A stretch of DNA of 64,000 bases. It comes from Hofstenia miamia (Eukaryota > Xenacoelomorpha > Acoela). The position numbers and the translations under genes were made by a program. Positions 47,880-61,303 of this stretch are shown in pieces. The notes below the pieces were generated by a model. It searched no databases, had not been told where the DNA came from, and worked only from the letters and a program-made list of their open reading frames with translations. The first letter of the stretch is position 1; every line of letters begins with the position of its first letter. Location of the stretch: NCBI GenBank assembly GCA_004352715.1, contig SCFE01000024.1:1917305-1981304 (forward strand), given 5' to 3'.

Positions 47880-50045
47880 CTATCTAGAAGACATAAAACA
47901 ATTCTTCTAATAGAGATTCAACTTCTATTGTTCCCAAAATGCAAGCGACACTTGTCTGCTGAATTGTAATACTCAAACACTGTTTAAAATACTCTGCCGC
48001 ACGTGGTTCCTTTGAAGAAAATATTAGGGACTTGCCAAGTTCTTAAATAAAGTCTCCAGTTAATTTACCTGCACCACCTTGACATTCAAAAGCTAGGTGT
48101 TGAAATATATACCCTTGTTGAACAATGTCACAATATTTAGATATTTTTCGGGATTCAGCATCTGTTGCAGCTTTAGTAGGAGTAAAATTCGAAATTCGAC
48201 TGGGAGCATTTCATCAACTACTGTAACGTCCCACACTAAGGAGCCTCCTCTTGACCAAGGAACAGTAGTCACGCCATCAGGTCGTTTCCCTTCTTTTCTG
48301 ATAAATCCCGGTTGTTCTAAAATTGAAAGGACATCGATAATTGAAAAAATGCGCTTAAAAAGATTATTCAATTAAGAATGACGTGCAAAACGACCAGCAC
48401 TCCTCTTACAAGACAATCCATGAAAACTATCAGATGAACGATGTGCGCCACAAATACAGGTATGTTGTTCACATAAACTAAACGCAAAGTGACATTGTTC
48501 AATTTCAGGTTTGTTTGAAGGAAGAACATTGAGCCATGCTCCAGCTAAATTGCCTTGAATTGCCTGAAATCTTGCAAGATATTTTTCAGGCATATGTCTC
48601 TCTAGTTGTTTATAAACAGGAAAAGACCAATTTCTTTGAATAGTAGAAGCTTGTCCATCTAGAGTTTGCGAATTATTAGACAGCTTTAACCACAAATCCA
48701 AAGCATGTGCTTCTTCAATCGTAGGGAGACATCCAGGAGCAATCTTTAACATCAAGTTTCACATTTGGCCACAGATGCAAGAAGCCAACTGGATGCTAAA
48801 ATATGAGTTAAAGGTATTCCTAAGCCACCTAAGGAAACTGGTAGACAAGCTTGTACAGTTACATTTTCTGACAAATTGACATTGGTAACACGTTCATGCA
48901 GACTGTTGATAAGAGCATCATACTTCTCAAGATGGTTAAAATGCAAGAATGTTGATGAGCAATGAAGTCCATACAATAACTTTGGTATCCCCAATGCATT
49001 CTTCAGCAACAAAAGAGCAGCAAGAGCATCTAGATCTACTAATTTGTCGGAGAGAAGTTCCAGCTCATTGTATTTTTTCTGCAGAAACTTCAAAGTAGCA
49101 TCTGATCCAATACCTGCACAAATAACAAATAAGTCACTTAAGGGAGTTATGCAAATAACAGGAAAAAATTCATTTAACATGTATTCGATTGAAGTTAATT
49201 TCTTCAATGAAGGATTTCCAAGAAACGTTAATTCACACTTTGTAGGATTCACCTGTAGACCAATCTTAGCTGCTGAATACATTATATGCTTGAGATCTTC
49301 CAATACTTTTATAGTTTCATCAGCAATATTTCCATCATCTAGATAAAAGAAGTTCGATTCAGACTGTAGTGATGAAGTCAATTATGGAATCACAAAACAT
49401 TGGCGGACCTTCTGGATCACCAGTCATTGAGTTCAAAATAAGACCATCAAAATATAAATTTGTGTACTTGCCATATGCAGAAACGGTGTAATTATAAATT
49501 TTAGGAAGTTTGTCAACGACAATGTTTAGAAAATTCTGCCTGTCGATCATGTTGAAGGCGTTTTTAAAATCAATCTTAACAAAAATGTAATCGCCAGTTA
49601 TTTTAGAGCTTTGTATATATCGATGAGTATCATGCACTGTGGCTTCAGCACCACATGGCGTAGCATAACCTAACTGTCATTGACCATATGAAGTTGTTCT
49701 CTTCATTTGGCATGATCTACTCACAACTTTTTCACACAGCCGCCGAAGAGTCCCACCAACTGCAATTGGTCTCAACTTGCCTTTTTTTCTGGAGAGCAAA
49801 CAGGTTTGCACCAAAGAAGATTGGACGGATGCAATTAGTAATTTTGCATGCAATTACCAAATTAACAAATTGGGTAAGACATTCTACGAAATTGAATGCA
49901 TTCATTCCATTGCTCTCCTTACTGAGATCACATACAACCATTGGGCGAAGACTATCTGTGCCACCAGCTGAACCTGGCTGAAATGAGCGAATTGCATCTA
50001 AAACCTTTTTTGAGCTGATGAAACAGGAGATGAATTCATTGATTG
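47880..50045 (-). mobile_element. Second RLE-type LINE, diverged and frameshifted
   Basis: Same domain order as its neighbour but clearly another family: RT start with SFQPGSAGGTDSLRP (about 49980), GANLFALQKK, motif A VKIDFKNAFNMIDR, motif B GDPEGPPMFCDSI, motif C FYLDDGNI, then CICGAHRSSDSFHGLSCKR, RHS, KRPDGVT and LVWDVTV, and a C-terminal tail ending SITIQQTSVACILGTI near 47900. At least four frameshifts or stops separate these pieces. It lies head to tail with the first element, whose 5' end starts just after this one's 3' end. The RHS and R-P-D-G..W-D-V-T-V blocks mark the endonuclease. Confidence 0.8.
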
Positions 50046-51994
50046 AGTATTTGACAACTGACTAGTATGATTATTTCATATTGGAATGCATGAACTCTAT
50101 CTTTTTACAATAGCATTTACTACTATTAATTTTAGCAAACTGCTAAGAATCAGTGAAATTGTTTCACCTCAATAATATTAGCGAGGTTAGCACAAACCAA
50201 TTGATACTTTGCATGGTATAACAGAATTTATCGAATTTGTAACTAGTAAATTAATTGGGTCAAAGATAGTTAAAAGCAGGGCAGTCTGGTGATTTCAAAT
50301 GTGTCTACACACAAATAACAGGGTATGTGCACATACTTTTTTTTTCATCTTTTGTTTTTCACTGGCTTTGTATATTATAGTATTTCATTTGTCAACTGAA
50401 CATATTTTTTACATTTCTGCTTTAAAATGAATTTATGCTATGGGATTTTATACATCTTGTTTTTCATTATTTATATTAAATGACATTTGTTTCTCAAAAT
50501 TCTTAGTGATTTGTCTTGTAAATACCATGCACTGTATTTTTGTGTGTGAATAATACACTATTAACTAACTTTGTTTACCAATTTACATACATTTGCACTT
50601 TTAGAAAGGTTAATTCAACATGGAAGTATGATTAATTTTGGATGGATGAATTAATGCATTATTATTATGGATACATTATCTTACAATGTAGTGAATAATC
50701 TGGATAGCAAGTTTGGGCGTCATGATTTCCCATGTCAACTATGAAAATAAATGGTGATACCTCTGTGTGAATTTGCTAGATGTGATGAAGCTCTGAACAA
50801 CAACTCATTCTGCACAAAAACAGCTCATATACAATACGTTTTGTTTCATATGTGTGTAATGCTTAAGCATGGTGAATATTTTTCCCATTTTGTATTTTGG
50901 ATATTGGTGAAAACGAACTTGCTTTTGTCACATATATCAGACATTTCAATTTTTTATTGATTTATTGTGGCTATGTTTCATATGGTTGTTATTAAGCTTA
51001 GCAGGTATTTTCTATATTGTTGGGAAAAATTTAAGGGTATATTATATGTCTATATTGTTTAAGTTTAGTGAAATATTTCTCCATTTTTGTATTTGGATAA
51101 TACCAAAAAATGAGTTTTGTATAATTAAAAACATTGTTACAACGAACATGTCACAACGATATTAACAAGCAAATATGTCAGTTTGCCTAAAAAATAAAAA
51201 CTTTGTCAAAAAAAATTAATTTAACTCTGTCAAAAACATTTCTTGTCATCTATTATATAACTTTGCCCAAATCCTAGAAATCAAAAATAAAAAATAAAAA
51301 TTTCGTCAAAAAATTGATTTAGTTTAGACGGAATCATTTTATCACTAGATGGTGTCATATAGAATCACTTCATTATCCTATGCCAAATAGTCATAGGTGT
51401 TATGAGAACTTCAGGGTGTTCCAATGTAGCCTACTCTCGGCCTTCTTAACTACTGCTCTCTGATAAAGAAGATTTAGTACAAAATTTCACTGTTAAAATA
51501 AAATCATCAAGGGAAGTAATGAGATTGGAAATTGACAACTGATTCATCTGTTGAGTAAGACTCATTTGCAATATTTTTCATTAAACAGTCACAAGCAGGA
51601 CAGATATATCCTAATTTCTGCAAAGTAACAAAGACCAGAACAGCCAAAATGAATATAATTACAAACTTCAAACTAAAAGCCTTTTCAAATGAAAGAACTG
51701 TGACATTGGCTGCAAATTGAATTTTTCTCTACAGACATAAAACATTGTTCTTTATATGATTTTATATACATAGATTTAATGCAAATTTATACAACCATTT
51801 AAGATTTCCTAAAAAAATTAAAATATGAAATTTGAAAGTTATTTAAATTATTTTACAAAATTTTCTGAAAATTATGAAGGAATTGAAATATTTAATATTA
51901 TAAAAAAATATGTGCTCTTTTGTTATTTTTACTTGATTTCATAACAACTTAAAAGTACAAATTAAAAAATTATTTAGATTTTTTAACAGAAATT
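50046..51994. other. Noncoding DNA, nothing firmly recognised
   Basis: No gene seen. 50850-50930 and 51042-51120 look like diverged copies of one sequence (AAGCATGGTGAATATTT and AAGTTTAGTGAAATATTT, each followed by a CATTTTGTATTTGGATA-like phrase). Otherwise AT-rich. Confidence 0.45.
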
Positions 51995-53526
51995 TCTGAA
52001 AATTGATTAAGTGCTAATGTGTCAAAATACTCTAAATAGTGATAAAATATCTAAAAAACCTTTTCTCACAGCTAGAGTTATTAAAAGTAAAGTGTAAAAA
52101 TAAATAGTGATAAATCATCTACAAAACACTTTTTCTCACATTTAGAGATATTTAGTTTTAATGGGTTGAAATGCTTTAAATATTGCTAAAACATCATAAA
52201 AACACCTTTTTTCACAGTAAAAGTGATTTAGTGTGGAAATGCTCTAAATAGTAATAAAACTCCATAAAAACACCTTTTCTCAAATTTAGAGTGATTTATT
52301 TTTAATGGGTGGCAATGCTATTAATAGTGCTAAAACAGAATGAAAATGTAGAAACAGTGTTTTTATGCTGTTTTATCAATATTTAGACAATTTCCACGTC
52401 ATTAAAACTAAGTCACTGTAAATATCAGAAAAGGTGTTTTTATGCTGTTTTATCACAATTTAAAGCATTTCCACATATTATTATTAAATAACTCCAACTG
52501 TCAGGAAAGGTGGTTTTATGCTGTTTTAGAACTATTTAAAGCATTTCCACCCACTAAAACTAAGTCACTCTAACTGAGAAATTGTGTTTTTATGCTGTTT
52601 TAGCACTATTTAGAGCATTTCCACCCATTAAAACTAAATCATTTTACCTATGAGAAAAGGTGTTTGTATACTGTTTTGTCACTATTTAGGGCATTTTCAC
52701 CCATTCAAACTAAATCACTCTAAATTTGTGAAAAGGTGTTTTTATGCTGTTTTTTAATATTTAGAGCACTTGCATCCATTATAACTAAATCACTTGAACT
52801 GTGAGTAAAGGTGTTTTTATGCAGTTTTAGCAACTATTTAGAGCATTTCCACCTTTTAAAACTAAATCAATTGAAATGTAATAAATACTATTTTAATGCA
52901 GTTTTATCACTATTTAGTGCATTTCTATCCATTAAATCTAAATCACTCTAAATTTTAGAAAAGGTGTTTTTATGCTGTTTTATTAATATTTAGAGCATTT
53001 CCACCGATTAAAACTAAATCACTCTAACTGTGAGGAAAGGTGTTTTTACAATGTTTTAGCACTATTAATAGCATTTCCACCCATTAAACTAAATCACTTT
53101 AATGTAATAAATAGTATATATTATTCTGTTTTATTACTATTTAGAGCATTTCCAACCTTTAAAGCAAAATCAATTTAAATGTAATAAATACTATTTTTAT
53201 GCAGTTTTATCACTATTTAGTGCATTTCTATCCATTAAAACTAAATCACTCTAAATTTTAGAAAAGGTGTTTTTATGATGTTTTATTAATATTTAGAGCA
53301 TTTCCACTCATTAAAACTAAATCATTTTACCTGTGAGAAAATTTTTTTTAATGCTGTTTTATCACTATTTAGAGCATTTCCACATATTATGATTAAATCA
53401 CTCTAACTGTGAGGAAAGGTGTTTTTATGCTGTTTTAGCAATATTTAAAGCATTTCCACCAATTAAAACTAAATCACTCCAACAGTGAGAAATGTTGTTT
53501 TTATGCTGTTTTAGCACTATTTAGAG
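51995..53526. repeat. 76-bp satellite array with an orientation switch
   Basis: From about 52346 to 53526 a unit of about 76 bases repeats roughly 15-16 times in the orientation GTTTTTATGCTGTTTTA..TATTTAGAGCATTTCC; unit starts fall 74-77 bases apart (52359, 52436, 52512, 52586, 52662, 52738, 52813 and on). From about 51995 to 52345 about four to five more diverged units lie in the reverse orientation. The switch point near 52345 is a short dyad (TAAAACAGAATGAAAA facing TTTTTATGCTGTTTTA). The array ends abruptly at 53526, against Gypsy RNase H coding sequence. Confidence 0.85.
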
Positions 53527-53535
53527 TCTGGAATA

Positions 53536-54701
53536 GTGTCGCGATGGATTGAATACTTGAATGAATTTACATTGTCAATCGAACATATGAATGGCACCTT
53601 ACATAATAATGCGCATTTCTGGATGTCACTATCAAAGTATCAGAGGGACGCCTCAAAACTAGTTGGAGAGAAGAAACAATTCCAATTTCTGCCACACACT
53701 GAATACGAGGTACTGCTGGAAATAAATGTGGACAAGAAAGGCCAAGCCGTCCTACCAATATTAATGAGGGAGGAAATATTTGAACAGGAAATAGTGGAAA
53801 AACAAAGAGACGACATAATCCTAAGTGAAATCCTAAAAAAGATAAGAAAACCCCAAACAACACTGTAGAAATTAATGGCAGGGTACTATGAACACTATAA
53901 TTGGAAGATAAACAGAAACAGACTACTATACATAGAAGCTAGCAACAACAGAATCGTGATACCAGACTACTTTAAGAGAGAATTGATAAGGAAAATACAC
54001 AAAAAGGGCCACTTGGTAATCACACAAAAGGAAAAAAACTTTAATGCAAGATTCATACAACAGCAGTAAGGAAAGTCACAGAGGACATAATCAGCAAGTG
54101 TACCACATGCTTACTACACAATAAACAATATTTTCCGACACAGAGGGCACCACTGGAGAAGATTATCACGACACAACAAAACGAGATAGTTCACATAGAT
54201 TTGGAAATGCTGTCAAAAGATGAAGAGGGTTACCAATATCTATTAGTAATGGTGGACAACTTCACGAAAGACACAAGAATGATCCTGATGAGAAATACGA
54301 CAGCAGAAATGACAGCAGAACTAGTATTAAAAGAATGGATCCTATGGCTTGGCCCAATGGAAACAATAATAACGGATAAGGGACCCCAATTTGAAAGTGG
54401 ACTTTTTCAAGAAATGGCAAAGCTCCTGGAAATAGCAAGTGAATGGACAACAGCCTACCACCCACAGGCCAATGGAGCCATAGAGCGACTCAATCAAACA
54501 CTGATTAAATTAATCAGGGTGGCAACATCAAGGATATGCGGTAATAGATGGAGAGAAGTCATCAAGATGGTTGAATACTATTATAATACATTGGTGCATG
54601 CAACAATGGGAGTGACACCATTTAAAGCAATGTTTGGAAGAGAGGCGACAACACTGCTTATCAATGCAGTATACCAATTACAGCAAAAATTTAAACAATG
54701 A
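53536..54701 (+). pseudogene. Gypsy RNase H end and integrase
   Basis: Integrase joins element cDNA into the genome. The end of RNase H runs to a stop at 53866. The integrase zinc-binding region (IRKIHKKGHLVI; the C-x2-C part is in another frame near 54095) is disrupted at 54067. The catalytic core (54201-54701 in one frame) keeps all three acidic residues: HIDLE, ITDKGPQFESG and NGAIERLNQT. Downstream a GPY/F-like segment (GDKVYAFTPMKLTD) lies in another frame. Core intact, whole gene broken. Confidence 0.85.
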
Positions 54702-54904
54702 ATATGTAAATCAACTAAGAAAGCAGATTAGAGGGATCCACAAAACGATGTGTCATAATATAAAGAAATCGGCTGTGAGACTACAATGTAATTATTATAA
54801 AAAAAATCTATGGACACACACACACACACAAGGTAGGAGACAAAGTATATGCGTTCACACCAATGAAACTCACAGACACAAACCAAGTCTGGAAACTAAA
54901 AACA

Positions 54905-57873
54905 GTATGATCTGGAACTCACACAATAACACAAACATTACCAATAACGAATATATGCTAGACAATGATAGATTGTTACATTTTCAAAACTTGAAGAGAC
55001 CAACAGCAGATATTGAAGAGATGAAGATAGATGAGAATGCTGAATTCCACATATGCCAAATTAATGGCATCGAAATTATATATGATATGTGTGATTTAGA
55101 TAGCCTACCTGAAGAGGAATTTGATGAGGAATTCACAGCAGATATCAGAGATGAAAACATAAGAGAGAGTGCTGCCCCAAAGGGCAGCAAGAAATAAATC
55201 TATATATGACCCTGAAATATGGGATTTAAATTTACTAACTGAATTTAGGAATCTAGAAGGAAATGATGCACCCACTGATGAATAAGAGAGTGCAAAGGAA
55301 CCCACAACAGGAGAAGCTCTCAACCACAAAAAGGAGAAGGAGGTTACATAGAAGTTCTCAAACCAGATTTCGACTCCAGGGCAGAAGGGACGAGAATGAA
55401 GAGTCAATGAATAGACGACATAGAGCGAAAAGGCGTCTTAGTAGATTTTACGCTAGTAACAATGCAAGCTATAATGGCCTACAAAGATTAAATAGCAGAA
55501 ATCCCGAAGGTGAACATGGATCAAGACAACTTGACAATCATACATGTTTTGAAGGAGAAAGAGTATAACAAGAACCTGGAGAAAAACAGATCAAACATTA
55601 AGAATGGCAAAAGTACAGAAGGTAAGAGTGGTAATAATCACAAGATCAATGATCAATGACATTCCAAAACATTTATTGGACGCATGTATGCAAACGGAAA
55701 ACATATTCCCTGGGAAAAACACCAATGGACACAATCACTTCAGAATTAATCAGATTTGATCTACAGATTGATTACTAGGCGCAAATTTACAGAATAATGG
55801 TAGATCAATGCATCACAATCAACATAAATAAACAGACAAAAATGATAGAATTAATGATGGACAAAGACAGTGTGGAGAAAGCCAATATACTATTTATCAA
55901 ATGCAGCCTAACACCGAGACAGGAACACCTCCAGCAAATCCAGAAGATTTGGGAAAACATGAAATTACAAAGAAAACAGAGGAAAATTTGGCCAGAGATA
56001 AGGATCAAAGCATTGTCAAGGAAATTGCACAAGTCGATAGAATTAGTACTCACAGAAATAAACTGGGCATACAAATTAAACACAAAGAAGGATTTCTGGC
56101 AACTAGTATTTGAAGAGAAAAACGCACCAGAAATTTAATATAGGACGACAGTGTGGATACTAGTGATATTTACAACTGAAGATAATGAGTTAAAACTACT
56201 GATTTCACAAAATGTCAGACACAGATTAATGAAAGTGAAGAGATTCAAAATAGCTCTAGCCCTGATCAATACACAAACAAAGAACTGGCTTCTTAAAGGC
56301 CATATCAAGAGGATGGAGTCACCCAATAAAGCGGAAAAACCAATGCAGACTATGGAAAAATTTATCAATATCATTATTATGCATAAAAACCCAATGGGGA
56401 AGATGTTGATAGTTGATATGGCAAACAAGACAGGGATATGAACGAACAAAATAATGATATTCGAGGAACCAATGAGAAAGTACATGTGGGGAGAAACATC
56501 AGAGGCACGGCTGAAATAACTGGAGAACCAACCGTGGATCACAAACAAAAAATCATAAAATGGAATTTGGTGAGCACCAAGGAAATAAGAAGCACAGCAC
56601 TCCAGAAAAACGTGCAGAAAACACTAGAAAAAGAAATGGAAAGATATGAGTGAGACAGTCTGCAATGCACATTTACCAAGATAACTAGGAGTGTGGAGAT
56701 GATCAAAAAAGGCGGGATAACTGAACAGTAGAAGTTAGCAAAATGATAACAAAGACACAGAGAGAAATGATGGTGGAAGAGGAGGTACTAACATCCTCTC
56801 AGTTAATTATTATCTCCCAAAACACAGCAGACAATCAATAGGATAACATCGAAAAGTGGGGAGAAGTGAGCCCAGTGAGAACAATCGAATGGATAGATGC
56901 AGATGACAAATGTTTCTTAGTCAAAATTAAGGTAACAAAAGAATCAAGAGAATTCAAAGAAAGGAATTCCCAAAACATCAAAGAACAACAGACAGTTGCA
57001 ACAATGAAATTGATGTTTACAGAGGCATTCATGAGAACAGAGCTAGAAGAACTGCTTAAGCTGTACAACCAACTGGCAGTGGATGTCAAATGCATAACTT
57101 TGAGAGTAGACATCAAAGAAGAAATACGATTAAATCTGAGCAGGAAAGGACTCACACAAGCATTCTGGAAACTGAATTATCCTGCTACAATAGGTCTAGC
57201 AACAGCGCCAACAACAATGGGCTCATACAAACACATAGAACAGCAAATCAAAACGAAAAGTCTAATATGCACGCTGCTGGAAACAGTATCTATACCAATG
57301 GTCTTCCCACAATTTGAGACTGCCAAACTAAGTCAAAGTCGCTAAAGCCTTCCTACATGAGTACAAATCTTACATCAACACAAAAGAATAAGTAAGAATG
57401 GTAATAGAATGAGATGATTACAAGAAGTCGACAATTGAGAAAGAGTGTGCATTGAAGGAACAATAACACCATACCAACTGTATACACAGGGGAAACCCAT
57501 TCACATACAATTGAAAGATCTAAGACAAGAAATCAAAAGCCACACTCTGAAAGCTGTCATGCTATTCCCTGGAGTCAATGACATAGTTTGGACAGACATC
57601 TGGGAAAAGAAATATTTCTACTATGACGTCACAAAAAGAGTAGAAATTGTAATGATGATGAGAATAAATAAGAACAATCCAAATGAAATAAGTGAACAAG
57701 AAGTGATGGACAACATTAGTTTCTTTTACAAGGATGTGGTGAATACATGGAGCTTGAGGAAAGTCTTCACATTCTTCTACCCAGATAATCAAATAAGAGA
57801 AGATTTAGACCACATGAGCCAGGCCAACATGCAGATGACGCTAATGATTGGAATTAAGGGAATACAACTCTAA
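54905..57873 (+). pseudogene. Extra coding region in env position, function unknown
   Basis: Four or more open stretches lie after integrase: 54905-55196 (acidic, SLPEEEFDEEF), 55797-56138, 56866-57345 and 57445-57873, in differing frames. No signal peptide, membrane helix or known env motif is visible. The part at 56866-57150 (TVATMKLMFTEAF, ELLKLYNQLAVDV) is repeated in the - strand copy at 59060-58600, and a second shared part lies at about 57990-58070, so the region belongs to the element. It may be an env-like or accessory ORF; I do not assign a function. Confidence 0.45.
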
Positions 57874-58100
57874 AAAAATACTATGACATATTCTCAAGGA
57901 AAATTAATGAGCTGCAAGAAATTACACCAATCACAGAAAACATCTGAGAATATGTGAACACAGTAACTACTGAAAGAGAGGCAGTCCTGAAAATGAATAT
58001 ACAAGCTGAATTTGCAAAAACCAAATGGGAAGACCAAGAAGTGGAATCAATAGTACAAAAACAGACACTCTAGTACATGGAAGACGAGCTGTGCTAAAAA

Positions 58101-58591
58101 TAACACAAGCTGAAAAGGGCATATAGCATCATTCAAATTAACCAAGCTGCTAATGTTGATTCAGAAAGAGAATAAGATTGAAGAAGAATTATGATTAGAA
58201 ATATTGAAAAATTATATGATCAGTTTAGATTAATTTGTGTTATGCAACCAAGTAAAAACAAATGTCAATTATGAGAGATTAGTAGCTGTCAATAATAATA
58301 CTTTTTGGCAAAACCAAGGGAGCAAAGTTGCTTCAAATATTTTTAGCCGCCATCTTGGCAGATGAAGAGTTTAAATTTGAAATCAACAGGTACTTTTCCA
58401 AAATTACTATAAATAGATTAAACTCACTGTAAGCAATTGATAAAAAATTTTATTCAGAATTCTTACATTGTTCCATTGATACGGTTTGATTATTTATTAA
58501 AATGTCAAGCTAAACAAGTTGTATTTGGTAGTGGTCTGTATCCATCATGAGATTGATTCTAGGGTCTTTGTGCCAGATCATGAAAGTGCAC
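58101..58591. other. Meeting zone of two Gypsy copies, no LTR found
   Basis: AT-rich DNA between the + and - strand Gypsy copies. LTRs would be expected here from the tail-to-tail layout, but no paired inverted terminal sequence is visible by eye. Confidence 0.4.
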
Positions 58592-59275
58592 TTATGTTAG
58601 GTATAGGGGTTTTCCATGTACTAGTGTATCTGCTTTTTGAATGATCAATTCCGCCTCCTGGTCTTCCCATTTAGTATTTTCGAATTCAACTTGTTTTGTT
58701 ATTTTAAAGACTGTCTCTCTTTTCTGCTCAGTTTTAGTCGTATCTCTTCCTTGATGTCTATTCTTGCTGTTATGCATTCAACATCTACAGCCAATTGGTT
58801 GTATGGCTTAAGCAGTTCTTCCAGTTCCATTCTTGTAAATGCCTCTGTAAACATTAGCTTCATTGTTGCCACTGGCTGTTGTTCTTTAATGTGTTCACAA
58901 TTCCTTTCCTTAAACTCTCTGGCTTCTCATATTACTTTTATTTCAACTAAGAATCATTTGTTGTCTGTATCTATCCATTTGATTGCTCTTGCTGAGCTCA
59001 CTTCTCTCCACTTCTCAATATTTATCCTGTTGATTGTCTGCTGTGTTTTAGGGGATAGTAAGAACTGAGAGGATTATATCGTCTCTCTGTTTGTCCACTA
59101 TTTCCTGCTCAGATATTTCCTCCCTCATCAAAAATTGAAACTGTTTTTTCTCTCCATCCAGTTTTGCTGCGTCCCTCTGATACTCTGGTACTGACGTCCA
59201 GAAGTCTGCATTGTTGTGAAGGGTGCCTTTCATGTGCTCAATTGAGAATGTAAATTCATTCAAATATTCAATCCA

Positions 59276-60674
59276 TCATGATACTATTCCGGACTTGTCC
59301 CCAGAAAACTTTTTTAACAATGCCAGTCCACTGTTGTCTGTACACACTCTGCCTATCAAGAAATGTCTGAACTTCTTAATGCTCTCGATTGGTGCCAGCA
59401 TCTCTACTTTGGTTGAACCATGATTTTCCTTGCTTGCTCTTAATTTGCGACTAAAGAATTGTATGGGGACTTCCTTTTCGTTTTTTATTTGTCCTAATGT
59501 GGCTCTGATCACTACCTTGCTTGCATTGCAATCCATTATGAAGTGTTCATCATAATCCAGTGTGTTGAGGGATGGTAATTTAGCCAATTCTTCCTTGATG
59601 TTATCCAGCTCCTCCTGCTCCTGCCAAGTCCATACAAACGACACTGATTTTCTCATTAGTCTAATCATCTTCACTGTCTTGCTGGCTATGTTCGGGATGA
59701 AGTTGCTGTAATAATTAAAGAATCCCATTATCCTTTGTACATCTTTCTTGTTGTTGGGTTTTTCTATTTTTCAGATCATCTCTCTGGCGTTGTCTTTCAT
59801 ACATATCCTACCTTTCTCAATTGTTCTTCCCAGGAATACTATCTTTTCTTTTAGAATGTTGCATTTGTTCCCATTAATGCAAAGTCCTGATTTCTCTAGT
59901 ATTGTTAGTATTCTCTCTAGTTTTTCTAGATGTTCTGGGATTGTATCACTTGTTACTATAATATCATCTATATAGGCGTCAACTCCTTCTTCCATTCTAT
60001 GTGTCTTGTTTTTTTTAGCACTTTTGTGATGTATCTTTGGAAGGTTGCTGGTGTGTTACAGTCTGAACGCCATATATATCCATTCATATAGTCCATATGG
60101 TGTTATAAATGCTGTTTTTTCAATATCATCTTCTTCCATTTTTACCTGCCAGTAGGCTTTGCATAAATCTAGCATTTATGCTTGCTTGCTTCATAGAGCA
60201 TTTCTTCTATCCGTGGTAGGGGGTAAGAATCTTTTTCATTACTTCATTCAATTTATGAAAGACTATGCATAGGCAATATTTATCCCATTGCTTCATGAAT
60301 ACTGTTGTTGCTGCATATGGGCTTTTGCTTGCGCGGATGATTTTGTTGTTGATTAGTTCCTCTAATATGCGGTTATATTCGTCTCTCATTTGTTCTGGTA
60401 CTCTTCTGAATGGCAGCTTGATGGGTTTGTCTGTTGTTGTGACTATTCTGAGTTTTTCACCCACTGCTTCCCCATGCTTATCTCTCTGTAATTGAATATC
60501 CATTTGTGTTTTTCTAACAATTTCCTTAGTTCCATAATTTCTTGTTCCTCCAGGTTTAAGTAGTCTTCGTTGTTTACCTTGGGTATTCTGTATACATCTT
60601 CTTCTTCTGCTTTCATCCCTATGCCCTTGAGTCAGCCTTTGGGAGTACTCGTGACTTTGATGGTGTTCATCCAC
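59276..60674 (-). pseudogene. Gypsy reverse transcriptase and RNase H remnants
   Basis: RT start KPIKLPFRRVPEQMRDEY and IIRASKSPYAATTVFMKQ (about 60440-60280), catalytic motif C as VDAYIDDIIVTSDT (about 59985), then FNYYSNFIPNIA and the RNase H part FIMDCNASKVVIRATLGQ with QFFSRKLRASKEN (59728-59400). The D of DCNASK and the E/N of the later block are kept, but frameshifts near 60207 and a stop at 59276 break the gene. Confidence 0.8.
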
Positions 60675-61303
60675 TCCCCCTTGAGTCGGCCATGTGGAGT
60701 ACTATCCATTTTCATTTGCATGTCCTCAAGTCAACCATGCAAATTACTCACTCCATTGGCGTCTCCTATTGCATTCCAAATAAGTTTGATGTTTGATTTG
60801 ATGTACTTTCCGTATATCTTTACTTGAGATTTCTATAGATTAAAATTTCAATTTGTTGTGTTGAGGATTGGTATTCTACCTTTCCTTTTCTTGACTGTAC
60901 ACACACTGGATGACATTGATACTCTTTTGGTGTTTATGCCTTTATTATTGTATAGCATTATGTTGGCTGTTATTGCATCTTCCATTTCTATTGTGTGCAC
61001 ATTCCATTGATGCGGCAGTAGGAGGATATCTTCCTGCAATTCAAATGTAATTGCTTTACGGTTCCCTTGTTCTTCTTTGATTTCAGTTTCTTCCTCTCTC
61101 ACCTTCATAGTCCTGTTGGCGTAGTTGATGACACATCCATTTTTTGTCAAAAAACCGTCACCCAGTATGACCTCATATGGTAACAGATTAATATGAGTGT
61201 CCACCACCACCAGCGACTGTTAAAATGTCATATTAGCAATTCTCATCTGTACTGCATTTATTATCCCTTTTGTGTCAATATATTCTCCTGATGCATTAAT
61301 TAA

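Larger units (their letters stand above)
53527..58100 (+). mobile_element. Gypsy-type LTR retrotransposon, 3' half, + strand
   Basis: Starts inside the RNase H region (WIEYLNEFTLSIEHMNGTLH) directly after the satellite, so gag, protease and RT are missing. Integrase follows, then about 3.2 kb of further coding-like sequence in several frames. The matching copy on the - strand (58592-62404) shares its start and its env-position region. No LTR could be defined: between the two copies (58.1-58.6 kb) I see no clear inverted terminal sequence. Stops and frameshifts throughout the region. Confidence 0.8.

Noticed and set aside
51995-53526. Regularly spaced repeats resembling a CRISPR array
   Set aside because: The whole 76-bp unit repeats with drift; there are no conserved repeats with unique spacers, no cas genes, and the genome is eukaryotic.
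58637-59068. 143-codon + strand frame rich in Ser/Leu/Phe, membrane-protein-like
   Set aside because: Antisense shadow of the Gypsy env-position region; the same shadow occurs in the + copy at 57155-56835.
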